64,000 bases of DNA, taken from assembly GCA_940671915.1 (NCBI GenBank), contig CALNVZ010003426.1:20996074-21060073 (forward strand). Reading direction: 5' to 3'. The notes beneath the pieces were generated by a model that worked only from the letters and a program-made list of their open reading frames with translations, was not told the origin of the DNA and searched no databases. The stretch comes from Paracentrotus lividus. Taxonomy: Eukaryota; Echinodermata; Echinoidea; Camarodonta; Echinidae. This document shows, one piece after another, positions 48,421 through 59,148 of the stretch (position 1 is its first letter; the number at the start of each line of letters is the position of its first letter). A program made the position numbers and the translations under genes.

Positions 48421-49443
48421 CTGGGTTACCCAGAAAAAAGGAAACCCAAGTTTGATCATCAATAATTTCAAGAGTATTTACCATGGTGATTATGAAGTGG
48501 AAAGTGCAACTCATTACCAGTTTAATGATACCTCACACACTCACCAATGTCACGCATCACTGAACCCCATTGTTTTGAAAATGTCTTGCAAATTGTGAGT
48601 GGTTCACTTTCACGCTCATTGAGATGGGTTGTTGCACCATAAAAAGGGAACCCAATTTTCATCATCAATCATTTAAAAAAACACGACAGAGTTGATTATG
48701 ACGTTTATATCACTGGAAGTGCCACTCATCATCTTATTGATATCTCTTTCAGCTCACCAATGTGACGCATCACTGAACCCCATTGTTCTGAAAATATCTT
48801 GCAAAAATGTGATTGATTGCATTTCATGCTTCTTACATTATCCACAGAGAACTGAAGGTTCTCTGGGTTGTCGTGAGCAGTAACATGATGAAATTACCTA
48901 GATGGTAAGATTAACGGACTAAATATTGACATTTCCAACCCATTTATGTAAAGTCACTGGAATGCTTAACTTAGATTTGTTAGGAACCTGTAAGTGTAAA
49001 GCAACTCCTCTCAAGGAGCATGAAAGAGAACCTATCACAATTTTTGCGAGACAATTTTCAAAACAATGGGGTTCAGTGATGCATGATATTGGTGAGCTGA
49101 GAGAGGTATCATTAGAATGGTAATGAGTTGTACTTTCCAGTGATATAAACTTCTGAATCACCACTGAAATATTTTTGAAATTATTGATGATCAAAGTTGG
49201 GTTTCCTTTCCGGGCACATTCACACAAACCATCTCAAGGTGCATGAAAGTGAACCACGCACAATTTTACAAGACTTTTTCAGAACAATGGGTTCAGCGAA
49301 GCATGATATGGGTGAGGTGAGAGAAGTATCATTAGAATGGTAATGAGTTGCACTTTACAGTGATATAAATTTCATAATCACCGTTGGAATATTTTTTAAT
49401 TATTGTTGATCAAAGTTGGGTTTCCTTTTTTCGGAAGACCCTG
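48421..49443. mobile_element. Foldback element with paired subterminal repeats (left-arm copy)
   Basis: The ends read CTGGGTTACCCAGAAAAAAG and CAGGGTCTTCCGAAAAAAGG (inverted right end), both followed by AAACCCAA. Each half has two tandem units of about 200 bp containing TGATCATCAATAATTT, CACTGAACCCCATTGTT and CTTGCAAAAT-GTG. The units in the right half are inverted relative to the left. It is therefore a symmetrical, non-coding foldback transposon inside the larger palindrome arm. Confidence 0.8.
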
Positions 49444-51111
49444 ATATTTGTTTTTGGTTCTTGAATGTCAAAATAGGATGCCAGATGACCAAATCATTTG
49501 ATTGTCTCAAGTACCTGAATCCTGAACACTCATTATTTGCATGTGTCTCATCTATTTACTCAGCTTCAAACTGATGCATGATTGATTGCTTCATGACAAA
49601 GGTTAAAAATGGTCAATTGAGAGAAGCTTCATGTTTCTGAGTGCTATGGCCCTAATTCACAAATCTAGATTTAAAAAAAAAAAAAAATCAATCAATATTT
49701 GTCAAACCATGCCATATTTGCAGTTTTTTTTAACCATCTTTATTATTAGCCCAGGATGAATGTACACTGCTGCATTCTGAAATAAGATACATACCCCCCC
49801 CCCCCCCCCACACACACACACACACACACACATGTACATGTATGTGTGCTACTTCAGGATGACAAATTTAGTATCATTTGAAAAGGTTGTGATTAAGAAT
49901 CCCACATTTAAATAAGATTCATCAAATTCAGATCAATTAGTCTACTACTCTTTTTCAACTGTGCCCAAAGAGACAGAGAGGATGAGATGGATTTACAATC
50001 AAATCAGAGAAATGGAGAGTGTAGAGAGAGCTGAAGAGAAATATTTTTTGGAAATTATTTGCCCATATTTCAAAGACAAATTAGCTATGCTGGTGCCAGC
50101 TTTTCAAATACATGTTACAGAAATGTCATTATTTATCTTGTCAGTTTAAATTGAGTAGTGTAAATATTGCAGTTTGGCTCTTAATAACAACAATAGGGAA
50201 GGGCTCAGATCTTTAGGATTGTAACATACAAGTGTTAGAAAGAGAGAGAGAGAGAGAGAGAATAAATGACAGATGGAGATATAATTGCACATAATTTGAG
50301 AAAAGACATGATACATTACAATTTTAATGGAGAAAACGAGTGCTTCATGGTTTTTAGATGGGATACATGACAGGTTTTGGGAGACAGCCACAGATAGAGA
50401 GATAGAGAGAGAGAGAGAAAAGAGAGAGAGAGAGAGAGGAGTGAGAGATGGAGGATGTACATTTCGCAGTACATAATTTGAGAAATATAAGACAATTATA
50501 AAGAACAGTTTTTATGGAGAAAAAGAGTGCTATAAGGTTTTGAGATAAAAATCCAGGTTTGGGAGAGAGACACAGATAGAGAGAAGAGAGAGAGAAGAGA
50601 TGGAGATTTAATCTTCATTTTACCTAGTTTGAGAAAGAGAGACATGATTAAGGACAATTTCTATAGACAAAAGAGTCCTACATGGTTTGAGACTGGATTG
50701 AGGTGAAATATAATGTAGGTCAGTATAGAGAGAAAGAAACATGACACCAATAATCCTATTCCTTTTTACAATCTTGTTTCGATTTCATGATTCACATTTT
50801 GTAGTTCCCTATATAAGAGAGGAAATGCCCCTGTAAAGTTTTGGATATTAGAGCATTTTGGAATCCCTGTGTGGGTCCCAGGATTATGAGGCAAAGAGAC
50901 CACCTGACATTCATGTCTCAATAGAATGTTTGCTGGGGTGACATAGTATGTGGTAATAGACTTGAGATTTGGATAGTGTAGTTACCATGGCAACATGATA
51001 CTCATCTAGTCTGTAGGGCACAGACTCTCTTACTCCAAGTTTCCAACTAAAATTAAGCTGTGTTTTTCAGCCTGACTTTTTCTTGTCTCTGTCCCTTTTC
51101 TCCCCAATGTA

Positions 51112-52144
51112 CAGTGTGTTCCTAAAAAAAGAGGACCGAAGTTCAAAGGTCAGTCATTCAAAAGTATATGGTTTATTCTGTGATTTGTTACTAGAATAAT
51201 AAGTAACTCATCAGCTTAATTTGAGACATTGCTGACGTCTAAATTATAATGGGTCACAGAGTTAGGGTCCTTTGAAGGTAATAGGTACAAAACCCGTTTT
51301 TTCCAAGTTTTGGTTTTTGGGGTACGAAACAAAATTTTTGTTAGTTTTTGGTTTTATCGTTTTGGGGTATTTTTTCACACAAGGTTTCAATGAAATTCAA
51401 TCTCATTTTCCAAAGGACCACTGGCAATGAGATGGGCTCACTATTATGGGCCTCTGGAGTCGTTGGTGACGTCGTGGTGACGTCTCCTGAGACTTCAGGG
51501 CGTCGTGGGTAAATCGAACAAAAGTCTGAAAAAAATTGTCAATCCTGTTCGATTTCTTTTAATCGCTAGCAAGTTCCGACAAAGTTTCTGAGAAGTCGTG
51601 GATACTTTCATGCATATTTAGGGGACGTCGCGGCAACCACCGAGACGTCACAGAGACTTGCTTGCGTCTGAAAAGAAGTCTACTGAAATATTGAACATGT
51701 TTGACATTTGTTTGGTTTTCTCGCGACTTCCTGGAGACTCAGGATCCGTCGCAGTGACCTCTCCGAGACTCCAGAGACTCATAATTAAGAACGCATCTCA
51801 TACCAGTGAGAAATCCACTTTAGCAAAGAAGATGACATTTCATTGAAACTTGCTGAAAGAGATCCAATGACACCAATTACTTAAGAAAGGTTTGTTTCAT
51901 ACCCGAAAAAACACAAAACTTGGAAAAAAACGGGTTTTGTACCTATCGCCTTCAAAAGACCCTAACTCTGTGACCCATTACACTTTGGACGTCAGCAATT
52001 GTCTCAAATTAAAGCTGATGAGTTACTTAAATTTTANNNNNNNNNNNNNNNNNNNNNNNNNAGTAACAAATCACAAGAATAAACCATATACTTTTGGAAT
52101 GACTGACCTTTGAACTTCGGTCCTCTTTTTTTAGGAACACACTG
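51112..52144. mobile_element. Transposon at the palindrome axis, about 230 bp inverted ends
   Basis: CAGTGTGTTCCTAAAAAAAG at the left and its complement at the right are flanked by TA. Inverted ends continue through CAAAGGTCAGTCATTC, AGTAACTCATCAGCTT and GGGTCCTTTGAAGG to about 51340/51889. A unique core of about 550 bp has many GAGACGTC-like words and no long open frame. A truncated second copy lies at 44923-45006. Confidence 0.8.
52037..52061. other. Assembly gap of 25 N
   Basis: Exactly 25 N within the inner end of the right arm. The left arm reads straight through the equivalent position (ATTATTCTAGTAACAAATCA on the complementary strand), so the true missing sequence is probably only a few bases. 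A fixed 25-N placeholder suggests automated gap handling. Confidence 0.98.
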
Positions 52145-52817
52145 TACATTGGGGAGAAAAGGGACAGAGACAAGAAAAAGTCAGGCTGAAAAACACAGCT
52201 TAATTTTAGTTGGAAACTTGGAGTAAGAGAGTCTGTGCCTACAGACTAGATGAGTATCATGTTGCCATGGTAACTACACTATCCAAATCTCAAGTCTATT
52301 ACCACATACTATGTCACCCCAGCAAACATTCTATTGAGACATGAATGTCAGGTGGTCTCTTTGCCTCATAATCCTGGGACCCACACAGGGATTCCAAAAT
52401 GCTCTAATATCCAAAACTTTACAGGGGGCATTTCCTCTCTTATATAGGGAACTACAAAATGTGAATCATGACATCGAAAACAAGATTGTAAAAAGGAATA
52501 GGATTATTGGTGTCATGTTTCTTTCTCTCTATACTGACCTACATTATATTTCACCTCAATCCAGTCTCAAACCATGTAGGACTCTTTTGTCTATAGAAAT
52601 TGTCCTTAATCATGTCTCTCTTTCTCAAACTAGGTAAAATGAAGATTAAATCTCCATCTCTCTCTCTCTCTCTCTCTATCTGTGTCTCTCTCCCCAAACC
52701 TGGATTTTTATCTCAAAACCTTATAGCACTCTTTTTCTCCATAAAAACTGTTCTTTATAATTGTCTTATATTTCTCAAATTATGTACTGCGAAATGTACA
52801 TCCTCCATCTCTCACTC

Positions 52818-52851
<34 letters not shown>

Positions 52852-53811
52852 ATCTCTCTATCTGTGGCTGTCTCCCAAAACCTGTCATGTATCCCATCTA
52901 AAAACCATGAAGCACTCGTTTTCTCCATTAAAATTGTAATGTATCATGTCTTTTCTCAAATTATGTGCAATTATATCTCCATCTGTCATTTATCTCTCTC
53001 TCTCTCTCTCTCTTTCTAACACTTGTATGTTACAATCCTAAAGATCTGAGCCCTTCCCCTATTGTTGTTATTAAGAGCCAAACTGCAATATTTACACTAC
53101 TCAATTTAAACTGACAAGATAAATAATGACATTTCTGTACATGTATTTGAAAAGCTGGCACCAGCATAGCTAATTTGTCTTTGAAATATGGGCAAATAAT
53201 CTTCCAAAAAATATTTCTCTTCAGCTCTCTCTACACTCTCCATTTCTCTGATTTGATTGTAAATCCATCTCATCCTCTCTGTCTCTTTGGGCACAGTTGA
53301 AAAAGAGTAGTAGACTAATTGATCTGAATTTGATGAATCTTATTTAAATGTGGGATTCTTAAACTACAACCTTTTCAAATGATACTAAATTTGTCATCCT
53401 GAAGTAGCACACATACATGTACATGTGTTGTGTGTGTGTGTGTGTGGTGGGGGGGGGGGGGGTATGTATCTTATTTCAGAATGCAGCAGTGTACATTCAT
53501 CCTGGGCTAATAATAAAGATGGTTAAAAAAAACTGCAAATATGGCATGGTTTGACAAATATTGATTGATTTTTTTTTTTTTTAAATCTAGATTTGTGAAT
53601 TAGGGCCATAGCACTCAGAAACATGAAGCTTCTCTCAATTGACCATTTTTAACCTTTGTCATGAAGCAATCAATCATGCATCAGTTTGAAGCTGAGTAAA
53701 TAGATGAGACACATGCAAATAATGAGTGTTCAGGATTCAGGTACTTGAGACAATCAAATGATTTGGTCATCTGGCATCCTATTTTGACATTCAAGAACCA
53801 AAAACAAATAT

Positions 53812-54830
53812 CAGGGTCTTCCGAAAAAGGAAACCCAACTTTGATCAACAATAATTAAAAAATATTCCAACGGTGATTATGAAATTTATATCACTGTAAA
53901 GTGCAACTCATTACCATTCTAATGATACTCTCTCACCTCACCCATATCATGCTTCGCTGAACCCATTGTTCTGAAAAAGTCTTGTAAAATGTGCGTGGTT
54001 CACTTTCATGCACCTTGAGATGGTTTGTGTGAATGTGCCCGGAAAGGAAACCCAACTTTGATCATCAATAATTTCAAAAATATTTCAGTGGTGATTCAGA
54101 AGTTTATATCACTGGAAAGTACAACTCATTACCATTCTAATGATACCTCTCTCAGCTCACCAATATATGCATCACTGAACCCCATTGTTTTGAAAATTGT
54201 CTCGCAAAATTGTGATAGGTTCTCTTTCATGCTCCTTGAGAGGAGTTGCTTTACACTTACAGGTTCCTAACAAATCTAAGTTAAGCATTCCAGTGACTTT
54301 ACATAAATGGGTTGGAAATGTCAATATTTAGTCCGTTAATCTTACCATCTAGGTAATTTCATCATGTTACTGCTCACGACAACCCAGAGAACCTTCAGTT
54401 CTCTGTGGATAATGTAAGAAGCATGACAATGCATCAATCACAATTTTGCAAGATATTTTCAGAACAATGGGGTTCAGTGATGCGTCACATTGGTGAGCTG
54501 AAAGAGATATCAATAAGATGATGAGTGGCACTTTCCAGTGATATAAACGTCATAATCAACTCTGTCGTGTTTTTTAAATGATTGATGATGAAAATTGGGT
54601 TCCCTTTTTAGGTGCAACAACCCATCTCAATGAGCGTGAAAGTGAACCACTCACAATTTTGCAAGACATTTTCAAAACAATGGGGTTCAGTGATGCGTGA
54701 CATTGGTGAGCTGTGTGAGGTATCATTAAACTGGTAATGAGTTGCACTTTCCAGCTTCATAATCACCATGGTAATACTCTTGAAATTATTGATGATCAAA
54801 CTTGGGTTTCCTTTTTTCTGGGTAACCCAG
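53812..54830. mobile_element. Foldback element (right-arm copy)
   Basis: Mirror copy of 48421-49443, with small indels. It explains the short open frames at 54025-54270 and 54608-54835, which are repeat-unit translations and not genes. Confidence 0.8.
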
Positions 54831-56699
54831 TACAAAGGAGATTGATTAGTACTCAGACGTTTTTAGTCAATCATGTACGTAGGCGTATTTATAATATAAT
54901 TTGTAATTGTATGTATATTTGAGACCAAATGTATGAATATTAAAAGGGAAACTGGAACACTGCAAAGCTTAATGTAGAGATTATGGCGTACATGTACCAA
55001 ACGGAATCATAAATGACCAGAGTATGTATTCAAATTTATAGTGAAATTTATTTCCTGGGTGTACACCCGCGTCAAGATGTTGTACATGCTTCCTGAGTTG
55101 AAAAGCTGGCTGTATATACAATATGCGTTATAACTACCACAAATGGCAAGAATATTTGTTTACTAAGAATTTGCATTATTTGGAAAGTAACCAATCAGGG
55201 ACCCAACAGGGACTGGTCTTTACCATTCTTTCTGACATTATCCTTATTCATTCCTTTCTTGAACATTTTATGAGTGAACTTTTCAGCTTAGTATTAAAGA
55301 AATGAGAAAACAATGAAACTGTCAGAATAGGTACATTTGTCCTCAGTGATGAATTTCCCTCAGAATTTTATATTGTTTAATTCCACAAATGCAAATTTGC
55401 CACTTTGTGATAAAATGCAGCTATAGGGACCAATATTGAAGTCTACAATGTACAGCACTTGTTCATCTACAGTAGATATCAAATTAGTAGCTATGCTTCA
55501 GTGTTCACAGAGATCTCTGCTTTGCCAAGCATGACCCCTCTTATATGTTTTCTGGAAATCCATAAACAAAATTTTGAGATGTCACAACTGCATTTTTACC
55601 TTGTAGATCTGGTGTTAAATTCCAACTTAGGGGAATAGTGAATATTGACATATATTCCTGTTTCCAATTAATTCCTTCTAGATCTAGTCCTACACCTTAC
55701 TTTCAGGGTGTAAAACAGGAAAAAATGTCAAAATCATGCAATACAATAAAATAAATAAAAAAGTGTTGAATTGCACTGTCACTGACACTTTTGGTACACT
55801 ACTACTGTATTGGTATAGGTCTAGACCTACTATTGCCAATGTTTGTTTTTTAATAATTATATAGGCCTATTGTTTCCATAGTTTCTCAAACAATGCTATG
55901 AATTTGTTGTTTTGGGTTTTGGTTTAAAAGTTAGCAATCACCCAAATTAAACAACAAGTGACCAACTCAAATACAGATTCCAATCTAGTAAGACGGCTTT
56001 ACGTTAGACTAGGCCCCTTTTCCAGTTACTACGATTAGCCTGCACACAAAGTGGAAATCCGAAGGCGATGTGACCTTCGATTTCCAGAAAATTTCCCGAC
56101 GATACCTTGAATCCTAGCAATAAAAACAAGCTTTGTGGCAGCGTCCCTGGGCTACTTTTCCAGGTGAATTTCGTACATACATGTAACAAAGTTAGACCTT
56201 CTATATCAGAAAATGAATTGGTTACTGAAGGTTAGACCCTACACAAAAAATGCACTTTAGACTAATTGATTTTGATCTAGATTCTATCTTTGTCTTTACT
56301 TTTAGGCAGCCCTGACTTAAAAGTAAAAAAAAAAAAGTTTTTCATAAGTTTTCATTGGCATGCCATGGGCCCATGCCATGGCCCTGGGTTTTAATGTTTG
56401 ATTCTTTGACTTTGTCTTTGTAATTATTTCGACATTACTTTTGAGTGCACTTTCTAATAAATAATTACAAGATATTGTCGATATTGTCAAATCTCACCGC
56501 TAATGGTAACTTAATGATTAAGTTTGCATGCATGGCATGGGCCCATGTTTGATTCTTTGACTTTGTCTTTGACTTTGTAATTTCGACATTACTTTCAAGT
56601 GCACTTTCTAATTGTCAAATCTCAGTCTCACACTCACAGCTAACTTAACGGTAATGATTAAGTTAATCCATTTCAACAATTTGGAGACAAGGCAATAGA

Positions 56700-56880
56700 C
56701 TCGACGACTAACTGGGCTGTCACTCCCTAACGTTAGCGAGATCCGCGGTGTGAAATATTGGCATCCGTCACTTGCACGGCTGTCCAGTCTCCCTCGCTTC
56801 AGCTCTCATCGTTTGGCCCAGGTCTGCTCGCCTGGCCTCGCATCCGCTAGCTACTGCCGCCAGCTCCCCCCCAAAAAGCT
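56700..56880. promoter_or_regulatory. CpG-rich block, possible promoter or first exon (right-arm copy)
   Basis: Mirror of 46380-46560. Indels relative to the left copy are denser here than elsewhere: about six differences in 190 bp, mostly insertions. If the palindrome is an artefact, only one of the two blocks exists. Confidence 0.3.
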
Positions 56881-57200
56881 CTCTCGACTCTACACTCCAT
56901 GTTCAATAAAGATTGCATCACTCCACAAAAAAAGCCATAATAGAAACAAAAACCTGGTTTAATAGTAATAAAACACGTTTCAAGTCTGCTTACCAGCTCA
57001 TATACAAAGCAAAAGTCCAAATTATCCAATTTCCATGTCACAAACTCGAGTTTTTGTTTTGTAATGTGTGGTGAACTTTTATTTCTCGATTATATGATCG
57101 ATATCGTTTGTGGGGGATATCAGTGCAGTACAAGACAGTGTTCTTGTTTTTTGTTTTTTATTTGTTTTGGTATAATAATATTTAGTGATATCAACTGATG

Positions 57201-57334
57201 CAGGCGCGGATCCAAGAAAGTCGAATTGAATGCATTTCGGGGGCCCAATAGTCTGGGGACAAAGAGACGCTTTTGTTCCCAGACAATTGGGCCCCCGAAA
57301 TGCATTCAATTCGATTTTCTTCGATCCGCGCCTG
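57201..57334. mobile_element. Hairpin MITE with TGATG target duplication (right-arm copy)
   Basis: Mirror copy of 45937-46068, flanked by TGATG at 57196-57200 and 57335-57339. Confidence 0.88.
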
Positions 57335-58494
57335 TGATGTATAGGGGAGACCGGGGACAATTGTAACAGTTTTTTTTCCAAATTTGACCTATCAACTTTA
57401 TTAAAGCTACATACTTGCTTAAAACTAAATAAAATGAAATATGCATATCTTAGCTTGATATATGAATAGTTTTGGGCTAAGTACAACAAGTTATTTTGAA
57501 GCCATTACCATTTCAAAACAAGAGGTCGAGTTACAATTGCCCCGTGTCCATTGTAACAGACGTACGGGGCACTTATTGTAACACATGAAATTGTAACGTT
57601 TTGTTTTTAATTATCAAAGCTATGCGCTTGACAGGTCCAAGATTTAAACCACATAAGCTAATTATGATAAAACATGACAATGCTTGACTCATTTATATTA
57701 TATTTTCCACTTGTTATATTCATGATATGGGGCAAAAGTTGTGATATTTTTTTTTTATTTTTTTTATTTTTTTAGGTTTTTGGGGCTTTACCCTTTAACT
57801 GTAGAACTATAGAACCTTCATCAATTCATATTTTGGTTCTTTATCTACTTTGTACCTACCCAATATATCTTTAAAATGACAACTGTGGTATAAAACTTTA
57901 TATTAGGCCTACGCCTTTTGACTTTAACACATTCTTTTCCAAATAAAGTGATACATTTCTGATAAGAAGTAAAAAAATGACAGCTTTTTTTTTTTTTTTT
58001 GCAAAATCAATTTTCAAAATTTACGCCACTTTTTTCTGGCAAAATCAATATTTCTTTGCTCTGTTAACAAAACTTATTGGACATATATTTTCAGGTATCA
58101 TAATTGAAAATATACTTTAATCTTTTATGGGGCTCCCATCTCTCCCCCTCTCTCTCTCTCTCTCCTCTTCTTTTCTTTCCGTCTTTCTTTTTTCTTCTTT
58201 CACTCCATCTTTACCTTTTTACTTTCCTATTTCCTATCTGCCCTTCCCCTCTCTCTCTCCTCCTCCTCCTCTCCATTTCCCTCCCTTCCTCTCTCTTCTT
58301 TCTCTCTTTTAATGTGTGTGTTTTTTCTTAATAAGAAAAAGCAAATCAGGGGGAGGGGATGGGGGGGGGGGTTCCGTAATCTCTTTCTCATTTTATACAT
58401 GATAAAATTATAGGACCCTATAAAATCAGCCTTTTCGGATTTCATGGGCTATCCTGTCAGTGTTTCTTTTATGTTTTATACCATGTACACTCGA

Positions 58495-58523
58495 CAAATA
58501 AAATCAAATCAAATCAAATCAAA
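58495..58523. repeat. (AAATC)n short repeat
   Basis: AAATCAAATCAAATCAAATC after ACTCGACAAATAA, the kind of pentamer tail found at the 3' end of some LINEs or SINEs. Confidence 0.7.
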
Positions 58524-59029
58524 TTATAATTTATGTTCACAGTTATCTAATATCTAATTATCATGTTTGAGCTCATAGATAAGGTTACCTTTTGTAATTG
58601 TAAACGAAGCACTATAATTGACTATATATTCAAACTTATGAAGTTCTGAAGTTCTCTAGTAAAGTGATATAAATTATTCAAACAACAAGAATAAAAAAAA
58701 AACTTGAGGCTTTGATTACAATGAAACAAATGATAAACAAACTAAAGGCACATTTTCGGACAAAATCAATATTTATAATATTGTAACGTGAGACCCTATC
58801 AAAATAGTTTTGCTGCCACCACAAAAGTTTAAGGAGGTTTTGAGCTCCGGGCTAAACATGAACTATTATCATGAACCCAATAAAATATCCGCGACACATA
58901 ATCAATCTAATAATTAAAGGGCTAGAAGTGGTCCAATCAGATTTACTGTTAAACTCTATCTAACAAGCCTTGTGATTGGCGCCTGGCTAGAACATTAACA
59001 ATAAATGACTCATCGTAGCACTTTCCAGT

Positions 59030-59148
59030 CAGAGCAGAAGATCAAACATCGGAACCTAGGACCTCCGAAGAAATCGACCTAATTGACAGTCTATAAACTT
59101 CTTTGCTGCATCCAATAACAGAAGTGATCAGTTTCTATCAATGGTGAG
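59030..59148 (+). other. Leader-like segment ending in ATG and a splice donor
   Basis: CACTTTCCAGTCAGAGCAGA begins a segment that ends CAGTTTCTATCAATG followed by GTGAGTTT, a consensus donor directly after an ATG. This looks like a first exon whose coding part is only the start codon, a layout seen in ribosomal protein genes and some others. I found no matching second exon, so it stays a candidate. Confidence 0.25.

Larger units (their letters stand above)
45005..51340 (+). repeat. Left arm of a giant inverted repeat
   Basis: This arm is the reverse complement of about 51889-58273 with only scattered differences. The landmarks pair in mirrored order: the GA-rich start, the GGGGAGACCGGGG transposon end (45929), the CAGGCGCGGATC hairpin (45937), the CpG-rich block (46380-46560), the foldback element (48421), the A/C runs (49795) and the microsatellites (50230-50610). 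Most differences I checked are single-base indels, with a few substitutions. No convincing gene lies in it; the 196-codon frame at 45786-46376 crosses a MITE. Confidence 0.93.
51889..58273 (-). repeat. Right arm of the giant inverted repeat
   Basis: Mirror image of 45005-51340. It carries the same elements in reverse order: microsatellites (52650-53010), T/G runs (53440-53462), foldback element (53812-54830), CpG-rich block (56700-56880), hairpin MITE (57201-57334) and transposon end (57344). The match fades in a polypyrimidine tract at about 58273. The 25-N gap lies inside this arm. Confidence 0.93.

Noticed and set aside
52600..53019. 139-codon frame in the right arm
   Set aside because: It is made largely of CT microsatellites, and its mirrored left-arm sequence is broken by indels.
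58104..58445. Ser/Leu/Pro-rich open frames
   Set aside because: They are translations of the polypyrimidine tract at the end of the right arm.
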